Positions 35,162 through 45,224 of a stretch of 64,000 nucleotides of DNA are shown here, piece after piece. The translations under genes were made by a program, and so were the position numbers. The notes under the pieces were generated by a model. That model was given only the letters and a program-made list of their open reading frames with translations, was not told where the DNA came from and made no database searches. Position 1 is the first letter of the stretch, and each line of letters starts with the position of its first letter. Source of the DNA: Pegea sp. RAD2-039 (Eukaryota; Chordata; Thaliacea; Salpida; Salpidae); contig JAQGEQ010000189.1 of assembly GCA_034620365.1 (NCBI GenBank), positions 62,001 to 126,000 of the forward strand, given 5' to 3'.

Positions 35162-35556
35162 TTTATTTTGGCAACTTAAAATCTCATCATTGTTAATAGT
35201 AAAGATATTTTTTAGAATATTTTATTTGATTTTTAGTTATTTTATTGATGTATTTGTGGATGACTTTAATTCTTTTCAAAAAATTATTTATATTTTACTT
35301 CAAATACTTATTTATTGTATTTCCTTCTTATAATTTGTTAATAACTCTTGTTGTTTTAGTGGATTTAATTATAAACAATTTACTTTTATGGGAAACCTAC
35401 AATTTGCAATAACTACAAATTTAATTCGTATAACTGCTTTATAGATATAGAAATTTTGTTGATGATTTGTTAAACCTTTTTATCAATAAGATTAAAGTCA
35501 AAGCACGTACCATCTTTGTATGACATGAGCAAATGACGAATTTAATTTTAATTCAG
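35162..35556 (+). other. Shortened spacer between tRNA pair and LRR fragment
   Basis: Same spacer as 4,560-5,353 and 55,496-56,288, but about 400 bp shorter through an internal deletion at about 35,190. No gene. Confidence 0.5.
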
Positions 35557-35705
35557 GATTACACACTTCTGTAAGATCTTAATAACAATGTAATTCAAGA
35601 TATAGGTAGTTCAACAATGTGGTTCCTTCCCAGTTTCTTCAGTTCAATAAATCTTGAACAAGTTAATATTTCTAATAATAAACTGAAGCATCTCTCTAAT
35701 GAATG
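35557..35705 (+). pseudogene. LRR gene fragment, truncated
   Basis: Acceptor CAG at 35,554-35,556. Deletion in YLYLNNN gives a frameshift. Cut off after CTCTCTAATGAA by a cassette-bearing module. Confidence 0.65.
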
Positions 35706-35727
35706 AAATGGATGAAATTTTTTTTGA

Positions 35728-35862
35728 CAAAATAATTTATTAGCAAATTTACACCACAAACACTAAACTACTAGATATATATATAAAGGAAAAATCAGCA
35801 TTTGAAAATCAGGCTTATTATGTCATAAATTCGTCAATTTTTAAAGTTGAACAAGTTTCAAC
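35728..35862 (-). promoter_or_regulatory. TATA cassette, minus
   Basis: Palindrome intact, followed by TTTAAAAATTG; TATATATATCT replaces the usual TATA. No K module on its downstream side because the LRR fragment abuts it. Confidence 0.6.
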
Positions 35863-35989
35863 AGACTATTTGAATATTAAATCTAAAACATCTTTCTTTA
35901 TTTTAGAAAGGATTATTTGTATAATCAAGATTTAGTAGTTTTTTATTTGTACCTTTACACAACACTTTACAACTTTTAACTGTTTCAAG

Positions 35990-36600
35990 TAAATGATTTA
36001 AGTTATTTTTTCACTTAATGTTTTGTTGATGGTAATCTAGTCAGGGTTTGGTTCATAATATCACCTCCATATCCAGCAGCTCCTTCTACTACTAACTGAA
36101 GCTTTAGTTGGCGACATTTTAGGTAAAATGATTTAACTCCTAAAAATTTACTATCCAAAGATCAATTATAGTGTTGCATAGAAAGCGTATATTGGCTCTT
36201 TTCTTCCTTTACACCACAGGTATGATTCAGACTATTAACAGTTAAGGGGTTCAAACGGTTATGAGTTTCATGCACTTATTTCTAAATACTTTTTTATAAA
36301 AACAACTTTTTTAATACTTAATTTTTATACTTTATAAACAAGTTTACTTAATTATCAACCAATCTTTTTTTTAGTAGCTTTTTTATACAACTTCAATTTG
36401 TTGTTAAATTAGTCAAACTAATTACCATTTTTATTAAAAGTTTAAATAGAGAAGAAAATATTACGTAATAATTTAATGTTTGTAATTCTGCTGCTTTTAA
36501 TCTGATGTTTGCAAAAAAGAATAATTATTATAATATTTTTTCAAAAACAAACCGTAGATGATAATTTAAATATTCAAAATCTTGAAAGCAAACCAGTTAG
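35990..36600. other. P exon (minus), R module, filler
   Basis: P copy at 35,990-36,170 (minus), R module 36,190-36,300 (plus), then AT-rich sequence shared with 12,100-12,420. Confidence 0.45.
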
Positions 36601-36806
36601 TTGTGATTTAATTTTGATATTAGAATTCTTTTACTTTATATGTTTTTATCTGAATTAAATATCAACTTTTTTCATATTTTTGTGACAAAACTAAAATTAA
36701 AAATTAAAATTATTGTCACTACTTTAGACAACTTTTATAAATTATATCTTCAAAATGAAACTAATAAAATTTTTGCTCTCAACTTCATTTGAATCAATTT
36801 TTTCAG

Positions 36807-37050
36807 GATCAAGGTATCCCAGATGAAGAACCTAGGAATACGAGTTTTGAAAGCATACCGGTAGGTTTCGTTATCTAATTTTTGTTTATCAGTTACATAT
36901 AAATTTGATTGAAATTATTGTTAATAAGTTAATATTTATATTAAAATTTGATGCTTCTCAAATTAAGTATTAAATTGTTCAATGCAGGCCAACGTAGTTA
37001 ACGCAATCAAGAAAGATGCCATCAAAAAATTATCTGTAAGTGAACACTAA
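36807..37050 (+). pseudogene. Two-exon 3' end of an unrecognised gene
   Basis: Exon 36,807-36,860 lies between acceptor TTTCAG and donor GTAGGT (18 codons, IPDEEPRNTSFESIP). Intron 127 bp. Exon 36,988-37,050 follows TGCAG: NVVNAIKKDAIKKLS, then VSEH and stop. The frame is phase 0 across the join. It could be the 3' end of a living gene, but upstream exons are not visible and the last exon is repeated three more times here. Hydrophilic; family unknown. Confidence 0.5.
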
Positions 37051-37201
37051 TTCCACATGTGAAATATAAATTAAAATATTTAATACCATACTGTACAATA
37101 AAACTTGATACTAATACATTATGTTGAATATAAATTAAAGAAAATTATTATTAACTGAGGAAAGTACTAATGGAAAAGAAATCATCAAACTAAACGTTAA
37201 T

Positions 37202-37696
37202 TTAATTATGGAAAATTTTAAAAATAAAAATTAATTCGCATTTAATCCGTCGAATTTTCAAAGTATCTAAATTGAAGAGGCTGAGACGATGTTTATAACT
37301 ATCATATTTAATATTAAGTTTCCTACATACTAATCTCGTAAATGTGGCCTGAACAGATTCGACTTTTTTGATATTACTAACTTGATATGGCATCCATGCA
37401 CTAACATTGTAAATAAGAATTGGACGTACGTACAGTTTGAAAATATTGTTAAAGAAGCATGGGTTCTTAGAATTAAAGGTCTTTATAATAAGGAATACAA
37501 GGTCGATTGATTTTCCAAAGATTTTGGAAACATAATTGCGCCATTTAAAGCCAGATGATAGAGTAATGCCAAGGTCTAGGACCGAAGATATTCGTTGAAT
37601 AATAAATCCTTTGATGGAGTATTGGTTTAGTGAAGGTGCAGCTGGTTTACGGTCTGACTCATCTTTGGATCGATATATCATCACTAATTCTAAACA
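37202..37696 (-). mobile_element. 5'-truncated LINE, end of reverse transcriptase
   Basis: Open minus frame from about 37,696 to a TAA at 37,202. Begins PSKCLELV, continues to DLGITLSSGFKWRNY, LYVRPILIYNVSAW, VESVQATFTRLVC and YDSYKHRLSLFNLDTLKIRR. This is the thumb-side end of non-LTR retrotransposon RTs of the Jockey/CR1/L2 kind (DLGI, YVRPxLxY, ExVQxxFT, RLxxLxLxxLxxRR). The catalytic YxDD and endonuclease are missing, so it is dead on arrival through 5' truncation. It interrupts block D-like sequence at about 37,145. Confidence 0.9.
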
Positions 37697-37739
37697 TTTC
37701 GATGGTTATTTCAAAAAACAATATTTTATAAAAAGAAAC

Positions 37740-40560
37740 TTAATAATTGATTATACCGATGATTTTATAGAAGATAAATTGAGTTGATTAATTGGTAATT
37801 GATTAATAAAGTTTCTTGTGGAATATTTTCTTTAATATTTAAAGAGTATCTGATTTTGTTTACTACAAAAACTTTTAAAAAATAAATTTAAAAGTTTCTA
37901 AATGATTTAAATCATGTAAAGTATTCAGCTTTGTAATTAAGAAATATTAAATTAAGGTTACAGCTGTTTAATTGTAAACTTTTAAAAGAGCTTGAATAAC
38001 GATTTATCTCAATAATTTATAACCTGAAAGTAAGGCTAAATAAAGAAGTTATTAATTCAAACTTATTAGCTGATGATTTTTGATAAGTATAACTTTAATT
38101 TTAACCTTAAAATTTGTAGCTTGTGGCTCTCTTGTGACATCTAGCGTTTGTTAAAAAATTATTTGACTTAATTTTGTAAACTATAAAAAATTATTTGTAA
38201 ACTATAAAGAATATTTTCTATAACATTAAAAATCAAAACCTTTTTATAATAATAAAAGTTTTTTTCAAATATTCAAAACATTTTAGTAAGCTATTAAAAA
38301 GAATATCTTAAAATAAAATTGCTTAAACTTAACTAGAAAGTTTTTAACCCATTTAAAAAGACAAAGAATATATTATACAAATTGGATAACAAACTTTTTT
38401 AGCATTTAGATATTTAGAATTAAAAAAAAAAACATTTAAATTTTATTCATTTTTAGCTACAATCAAACTTTATTTCATTGATTAATTTTTAAATTTTTAT
38501 TATTTGTATTTATAGGTTTACAGCTTATAAGGCAAAGAAAATATTTGCTTAAAATGAAAAAGTAAATAATTCTTTAAAATTGTTCAAGCATTAGGATTTA
38601 AGAAATATATTTATCTAGTGTGTGACTTGATATGAAATAAATTTATTCTTTTATTGCTTAGTTTATTGATTTTTGGTAAATTTTACCTCAAAATTAAATG
38701 TAAGTTTTAAGGTTTAATCAATCATAAAAAAATTACGTCAAACTAAAAAAAAATTACTAAAATTTTCCACAGTCAATTTACAGCTAAAATATTTTAAAAA
38801 CTTTTTTATTAAAGTATTCATAAAGTTTACTCGAAAAAAAAAATATTTTTAGATATCGTTGGCATAATAATATTATTGGTAATTAAAAAAAACTTGATAC
38901 AAATTCTTTATCAGTTCGTTTTAGTTTATGTTTTGTTAGCTACTTTTCAAGAATTTGAATATTTCATATTAAACGTAAATTTTTGGAAACTAAACTATTA
39001 TAAACATTTAATCAATTTAAAAGTCAAAAATAAACCTTGTTTTAAACGAAAATAAATCATACTTTTCATATGATCATGTCTAAAATGTTTTCAAAAATAT
39101 TTATTTCAAACCAAAAGTTACGTAAGCAAGCATACTTTGCACACGGCACGTGGTTCTTGACATTTATAACCTAAAAATGCTGAAATTTAACATTTCTTAA
39201 ATAAAACGTCATAAATATGAAGAAAAACAATAAAAGCATTCCTAGAATTTATAAACTGGATTTTTGTAAATTTAAAAAGATTTAATTATTAATTATTTAA
39301 TGGATTTTTGATTTTGAATAATTATATGAATATTTTGAAATAAACAATTTTAGTATTTTATAATGTTTTTAAGTTTACTAATTTAAGTTTCTTATAAAGC
39401 TTATAGAATTATTTCTTTTAGAAATTTACAAATTGAATTCTGTGTTTTATTGTCACTAAAAAAGCTTTTAAACAATAAATAAGCTAAATAAAGATTAAAG
39501 GTCAGATGAGAAATAAAAACGCTTTTAAATTATGCAAATTTATATTTCCTATCAGAAACTTCTTGTTTAAAATTTGATTCAACTATTTTATAAATAAAGG
39601 TCACTGGGTCACTAATAAATTGTAAAAAAGCTGACTTAGATGTTTTAAATTCCATTAAAATGCCAATCAAAACTTTTAACAAAAATATTTCACATCTAAA
39701 GAAGTTTTGATGAAATATTTCAAAGTTTTTCAGCATCAAAATAACTTTCTACTTCAAAATTGATTTAATTAAAAACATAGAAACTAAATCTGAATAAATT
39801 ATTTGAAGAAATCATTATTGAAATAATTAAGTTTTCCAATTCGGTTTTGGCGTTATTGGAACTTAGCAACAGATAGTTTTAATTAAAAATATTTTGAAAT
39901 CAACAAAATTGGAAAGAAATCGTTTCTTAACTTTATAAAGAATTTGTTTATTTCTCAAGCAAACTTATTAAAGTTATGAAACTCTAAAAACTTGAATTTA
40001 TATCAAATCGTTTTTTTAAAAGGTAGTAGTCGAAAAATTTGTTGAAAGTTTAAAAGTATTTTTAACTTGAAGTGAAATCAGAATAATATTCTCTGAAGCA
40101 TTTTGTAGTTTCCAGTATTAGTGGAAATATCATTTAATTTTTTCCATAAAACAAAAAAGATTATTTACAAAAATTCAAATTTCACAAACTCTCTTATCAA
40201 ACAAAACCATAAATAAAACATTATTTTTTCGCTTTTAAATTTTATTTTAAAATAACAACTTTACAAATTTTTAGTTTTTAAACTTCCCTGTCAATGATAA
40301 AACTAAAATTCTTTAAATGAAGTTACAAAACATCTTTTTATTAATATTTATTGATATTGCAAATAGTTTAAGAGTTAAAAATATTAAAAAAATCCTTTTA
40401 CAGTTAAAAGTGTTAATTAAATTGATTGCATCAACTGATTACTGATTAAAAAATCCTTATTTTTATTGTCTAAACTGAATACAATAGAGTATTTTTCACT
40501 TTTATTGAATAGATGCTTAGAAAGAAACATAGAAAGCAAAAAATAAAGATTTCGACAAAT
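37740..40560. other. AT-rich non-repeat DNA, no gene seen
   Basis: Shares none of the repeat modules. No convincing open frame, tRNA or splice-bounded exon. The short frame at 39,530-39,739 is composition-driven. Confidence 0.6.
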
Positions 40561-40579
40561 TTTTAAAAAGAATCTAACA

Positions 40580-40585
40580 TTTATT
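40580..40585 (-). terminator. Poly(A) signal of LITAF-like gene
   Basis: AATAAA on the minus strand about 60 bp past the stop at 40,644-40,646. It is the only one close downstream. Confidence 0.6.
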
Positions 40586-40643
40586 CATGGTTAATAAAAC
40601 ATCAAAATTATTTACAACAAATAATTTACAAGAATTCCACTTT

Positions 40644-41180
40644 CTAAGAACGCTTACAAATAGCGATAAGATGCTTACATTTGGGACATAGATGGTGGAC
40701 ATCTTTAAGATCATTAATACAAAATGGGATCAGACATAAACAAAAGACCCAACCACCAAGTAGACATATAATTCCAAACAGAATCCAGGCAGATGACCCG
40801 GTCTCATAGGACACTTGGGTCACTATATTTTGGTTGCATTTAGGACAAATACAATTAGTTGGTGCCCTTGAGTTTTGTGGACCAGTGGTTACTAAAATTG
40901 TGGTTCCAACCATCGGGACACCAGTTTGACCAGGCAGGGGCTGGTAACCAGGTGGTTGTTGAACAAATGTCCCTGGTTGCTGTGGCGGGTAAAAAGTCCC
41001 TGGTTGCTGTGGTGGGTAAATAGTCCCTGGTTGCTGTGGTGGGTAAAAAGTCCCTGGTTGCTGTGGTGGGTAAGCAGGTGCATTTGGTGGCTGTCCTGTA
41101 AACACAGGTGGACCACCTTGTTGAGAATATGGTGGTGGGACAGGCTGCCCAGTTGGATAAGGTGCAGATTTTTCAGTCAT
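40644..41180 (-). CDS. LITAF-domain protein, 178 aa
   Basis: Single-exon frame starting ATGACTGAAAAA at 41,180 and ending at TAG, the only intact gene in the window. The first 90 residues are Pro/Gln/Tyr-rich with a PPPY motif at 15-18 (a WW-domain ligand of NEDD4-type ligases in this family) and a nine-residue repeat YPPQQPGTF/I four times (37-71). The LITAF domain follows: C110, CPKC at 112-115, a hydrophobic membrane-inserting stretch 131-153 with W132, then HHLCPKC at 162-168. The paired cysteine knuckles bind zinc and the central stretch anchors the protein monotopically to endosome/lysosome membranes; this is known for LITAF/CDIP1. Length is typical. No neighbour gene; upstream CRE-like sites may regulate it. 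Function here is inferred from family only. Confidence 0.92.
   Translation of the reverse strand: MTEKSAPYPTGQPVPPPYSQQGGPPVFTGQPPNAPAYPPQQPGTFYPPQQPGTIYPPQQPGTFYPPQQPGTFVQQPPGYQPLPGQTGVPMVGTTILVTTGPQNSRAPTNCICPKCNQNIVTQVSYETGSSAWILFGIICLLGGWVFCLCLIPFCINDLKDVHHLCPKCKHLIAICKRS
40965..41072 (-). repeat. 27-bp coding minisatellite
   Basis: Four in-frame copies of a 27-bp unit (plus strand CCCTGGTTGCTGTGGTGGG core) encode YPPQQPGTF/I. Near-identical units suggest recent copy-number change without loss of frame. Confidence 0.9.
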
Positions 41181-41309
41181 TTTTTATTTACTATTTAAAT
41201 TGAATCTAAAAAGAAAATATTTGAAAAGCCAACATTAAAAAAAGCCATTTTTGTACTTTATTATTTTTTTATTGTTTTTTCCTGTTGTCTATGAAATTAT
41301 GAGAAATAA

Positions 41310-41354
41310 ATGACGTCATACTTCTCGCCCTTTTCTCTTTGAGTATGACGTCAT
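41310..41354. promoter_or_regulatory. Paired CRE sites as inverted repeat
   Basis: TGACGTCA at 41,311-41,318 and 41,346-41,353, extended to a 13-bp inverted repeat ATGACGTCATACT / AGTATGACGTCAT. About 130 bp upstream of the LITAF start, in its promoter position. A third TGACGTCA is at 41,729-41,736. CREB/ATF-type factors bind this octamer. Confidence 0.6.
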
Positions 41355-41359
41355 TGAAT

Positions 41360-42119
41360 TCATAAAAAAATTTTAATCTAAATTATTGAAATGTTAACAT
41401 TAACAGTTGTTAAAAAAAAACATCTTTTATAAAATAAACAAACAAATAAAAGTTAAATCTATTTGTATAATAATACTTATATAATACTTTTATAATATAA
41501 ACAAATTGTTTATTTTATTTAATTTAAAATTGTTATAACAAATAATATTCTCATAAAAATTTCAATTTAAAAAAAAATTATTTGTAAACCCAAAAAAAGT
41601 GAATTTTTTTAAGTTGTACAAAAACCAACTAACCAAAAATAATATCTGAAAAAAAAAACATCTTTTTAAGATTCATTTTTTTCTTCAAAATTCTATATTT
41701 CAAAGAATTTAAAAAAGAAAAAAAACTATGACGTCATCAAATGACAAGACAGAAATAAATTTTTTCAAAAACCACAAAAATTTTATTTCAGATCGAAATG
41801 TTTAATTATAACTAATAATTACAAGCTAATTCAATTTATAAATAATTTAATTTAAATGTATGCAAAGTAAATTAGATGATAAAATAAAACGTTTTTTTTT
41901 TAAAAAAGAAAAATTTCTAGCTAACTATAAACAAATAGTCGTGAAATTTTTTAAACAAAGAACAATGACATTTTTGATAAATACTTATGTTTAAAAACAT
42001 GTAAAAATACACAAAAGATTTTTTAGCCTTCTTAAATTGCAAAATTATTGTTTTTAAATTTCAATACTTTTATATTCGCCAATTCGTCACGGTTCAAAGA
42101 TTTCAGTGCGAGTTATAGA
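41360..42119. other. AT-rich DNA upstream of LITAF gene, no gene
   Basis: Only the third CRE octamer at 41,729 stands out. Repeat modules resume at about 42,120. Confidence 0.55.
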
Positions 42120-42840
42120 GGAAGAAAAACAAACCAACACCCAACAAAATGGCTTTTTTTTAAAGTTACTTATTAAAATAAATAATAATTCAAAACATTT
42201 CAACATTTACTTAGTAAGCAGCTTTCAATTCATACATAATTTAGAAACAGAATTAATGAAAAATTATGCAACACAAACTTTCTCATAACTATACGGTAAG
42301 TTTTTCAAATAATTCTTTGACAATACCTTAATTTTCTTAGTATTAGTCAATATAAAGTTATTACATCCTTTCAATTTCAAAGTTAAAAGCTTTTAAAAAA
42401 AGATATTGTAAGGAACGCTTGGAAAAACTTATAAGAAGAAATTTTAAATAGAATTTTGTAATAACTTTCAAAAAAATTTTATTTAGTATTAAACATAATT
42501 TCAAAATTACTAATAATTATTGAAATTTAATTCATTTCAACATAAACTTTTGACATTTTAAGTAAAAAAAATAAATAAATTTTTAATGATACTGTATCTA
42601 AAAAAACTTTTTATAAATTCAACTTACAAAAACTGTAAATAATAAATATAAATTATAATATCTAAATATTTTAAATCAAAAACTATTAAAATAAAAAAGA
42701 TATTTAAACTATAGAATTGAAAAGAACTAAAATAGTAAAATATCAAGAAGAACATCAAAGTTAGAAAAAAATTTTGAACTTAAATAAAAATATATCCTGT
42801 TTATCTGCATAAAAAAAGATTTTATTTGAAAATTTTACGT
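42120..42840 (+). repeat. M module and its usual 3' sequence
   Basis: M module 42,125-42,300 has an open frame (NGFFLKLLIKINNNSK ... MKNYATQTFS) up to a stop just before the donor CTATACGGTAAGT. The 540 bp after it match the filler in E1. It lacks K modules and cassettes on its left, so the repeat field starts here with a partial unit. Confidence 0.5.
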
Positions 42841-42870
42841 ATGCGGTAAAATCAGCTTACTATGATTTAG

Positions 42871-43589
42871 CCTCCAGCTTTACTACTTGTTCGTCAAATA
42901 AAAAATTGGCGTAGCTGATCACGTGAGAAATGTCTAGCTAAATCTTTTTCACGGTCCACTACACACGACGAAAGTGACTTTTTATGAGCTTGGCGCTGAA
43001 ATATTTTCTCTTCAATACTTGAAGTTGCAAGTAATCTGCAAGAAGCCATTTTCCGTCATTTTAATTTTTAGTGTTTCCAATTGATTTTTTTGTAAATTTT
43101 CAACCAGTAAACATAATAAGTTTTTTTGTCCGTCTCTCCACACTCTAGCCATGACCTGCTCGTCGTTAGCAGGATTCCAATCAGGATCAAACATAACTAA
43201 CCGATTTGCACCAATCAAATTTAAACTGCATCTAAAAATTGAAATTTTTTTTTAATTTTTTGTTTGGAAACACTGTTTGTCGTACCCTCCTGCTTTACTA
43301 CTTAGCATAAACACAAAATTTTGAGATGCTGGATCATTAAATCGTTCTACGATTTTTGATCGTTTTTTAATAGTCATACTTCCATCTAATCTTACATATC
43401 CGTATATGACAACAAAATGTTGATTGAAATTCATCATCATCAAGTTCTCTACCTCCTCATACGGCACAATTTTTCACATAAATCGATCGTTTGCGTGTAA
43501 TTTGATACAATCACGTATTTATCATCATTTATTGAACGAGTTGCTGCCATCAATAAATCCACTAACATCATTTTACCAGATAATTCCGG
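42871..43589 (-). pseudogene. RAD54 3' half, least rearranged copy
   Basis: Exon 43,286-43,589 is continuous from [16 protein letters not shown] through [17 protein letters not shown] to [11 protein letters not shown] (motif V); a 47-bp insert at 43,405-43,451 breaks the frame. A 54-bp intron (43,232-43,285, GTACG...TTTAG) restores [12 protein letters not shown] when removed. Exon 43,105-43,231 reads [21 protein letters not shown] (motif VI). A 69-bp intron (43,036-43,104) follows, then [15 protein letters not shown] to about 42,911. A stub of motif V also lies at 42,871-42,887. The last two exons found at 21,203-21,622 are missing or cut. Clearly RAD54; inactive by frame breaks. Confidence 0.95.
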
Positions 43590-43617
43590 CTAAAAAAAAA
43601 AATTGCGTGAAAAAAAG

Positions 43618-43689
43618 TTCCCAGAGCGGGAATTGAACCCGGGCCGCGTGGGTGAGAGCCACGAATCCTAACCACTAGACCACCTGGGG
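43618..43689 (-). tRNA. tRNA-Glu(CUC), lightly degenerate
   Basis: 72 nt in the same position relative to the RAD54 exon as at 20,854. Anticodon CTC. The first acceptor base is C opposite A, and the T-stem has a C-C mismatch (GGTTCAATTCCCGC), so activity is doubtful. Confidence 0.85.
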
Positions 43690-43868
43690 GTCGTCGCTAC
43701 AATTTATATTGAGAATTTATTCAACAAAATGTTTGGATTTAACTTAAAAATAAAGAAATTATGAAGCGATGCAAAAAAATAATTTAAAATTGTTGCAAAT
43801 TTTGAATTTTTACAAATGCTTCACCAAAGACAATAAAAACGATAATTCTTTTGGTTTTATCCGTTTAG

Positions 43869-44067
43869 CTAAGTAGCGTGAGTAATTCTTGTAATTAGAT
43901 CTTATCTTGTTTTATGTAAGCACACATCAAGAGCTGTTTCTAAATCCAAATTTGTATTGTAGTCATCTGATTGTTGATCATCATCTATGCATCTTTCAAG
44001 ACACATCGGCGTTTCATATTTATTTGTTGTATCAGGATGTTTATAAGACTTGATTGAGAAATACTTG
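43869..44067 (-). pseudogene. B exon copy, 5'-truncated
   Basis: 3' part of the B exon on the minus strand, ending at TAG 43,869-43,871. The match ends at ATACTTG. A further short piece (DYNANLDLEPA) is at 44,097-44,133, so two bits of the same exon lie in tandem. Confidence 0.5.
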
Positions 44068-44137
44068 ATGGTAAGATTAATTAAGTAATTGATTAAGAGC
44101 TGGTTCTAAATCCAAATTTGCATTGTAGTCATCTGTT

Positions 44138-44362
44138 TTGGATAGTAAATTTTTAAGAGTTGAATCACTTTACCTACAATGTCGCCAAATAAAACCTCAG
44201 TTAGTAGTAGAAGGAGTTGTTGTATTTGGAGTTGATTTTATTAACCAAACCCTGACTAGATTACCCTCAACAAAACATTGTTTGAAAAAATATTTAAAAC
44301 ACTTCAGTCAGTTGTTGGAAGCAGTTAAAAGTTTTAAAGTTGTGTGTAAAGGTACAAATTGA
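44138..44362 (+). pseudogene. P exon, longest open copy
   Basis: Frame of 74 codons: FLRVESLYLQCRQIKPQ, LVVEGVVVFGVDF, INQTLTRLPSTKH, LLEAVKSFKVVCKGTN, stop. In at least ten other places (both strands) the same frame recurs with stops or shifts, and GAAGYGVDIMNQTLTR is the commonest version. The conserved protein-like reading suggests a captured exon. I cannot assign a family. It always stands just upstream of a TATA cassette. Confidence 0.5.
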
Positions 44363-44442
44363 AAACTACTAAATTTTGATTCAGCAAATAATCTTTGCTA
44401 TCGAATTAAAGAAGAAAGCTAGAATAAATATTGAAATAATTT

Positions 44443-44574
44443 GTTGAAACTTGTTCAACTCTAATAGTTAAATGTTTCAAATAATAGTAGGGTACTTTTA
44501 AGCAGATTTGTTCCATTATATAAATTTTTATTTGTTTAGTGTTTGTGGTGTAAATTTGCTAATAAATTATTTCG
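44443..44574 (+). promoter_or_regulatory. TATA cassette, plus, no K module
   Basis: Standard cassette; the insert resembles that of 13,058 (TTTCAAATAATAG). The sequence after CTGTTAGCTACTTTT leaves the repeat at about 44,630 instead of entering a K module. Confidence 0.6.
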
Positions 44575-44629
44575 TCAAAATATATTTTCTGAATTGAATC
44601 CTGTTAGCTACTTTTTACTTAAAAGTTTT

Positions 44630-45220
44630 TATTTAATAAACGAAATAAATTATTTGATTTTTTAAAAGATTTTCAAATATTTAATTAAATAATTTTACTT
44701 TTGAATAAAATTATAACTAAAAAAGGTATATATAAAATTTAATAAGCAAAATGGCTAATCACTTAAATCAAAAAATACTAATTTATAAAAAAAACTTACA
44801 TTAAACCTTAATTTAAAGTAAACTAAACTTATAATATTTGTATTTTCTTAATACATCATAGCTAGATGGAAAACTGATTTTTATAAGTTTTTGATACATT
44901 TTAGTTGAGTTTTTTATTTTGTGTTTTTGTATAGTTGTTATTATTGTTTAATTTTTACAAAACTGAAATTATTAATATTTCATAAAATAAAGCAAAAGAC
45001 ACTCAAACTATATAAATGCAAGTGAAGAAGCAAAAGAAGTAATATTTTGTTTCACATCAATTATAAAAATCAATTTAACAAACAAATTATAACTTGGTAA
45101 TAGTGTTACCATCGAAGATACTGATGTAAGTGAAGATATCTCACTTGTATTATCTTCTACATTGTCCTGTTACAAATAACTGATTTAAATAAAAGTTTTA
45201 TTAAAATATTTTTCAATCTA
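44630..45220. other. AT-rich non-repeat DNA, no gene
   Basis: Not matched elsewhere in the window; no coding signal. A possible insertion or the flank of one. Confidence 0.45.
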
Positions 45221-45224
45221 TGTT

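Noticed and set aside
39530-39739. Small minus-strand frame of 69 codons
   Set aside because: No family resemblance, splice sites or upstream promoter features; expected in AT-rich DNA.
40892-41198. Open frames opposite or out of frame with the LITAF gene
   Set aside because: They are shadows of the 27-bp repeat; composition and repeats explain them.
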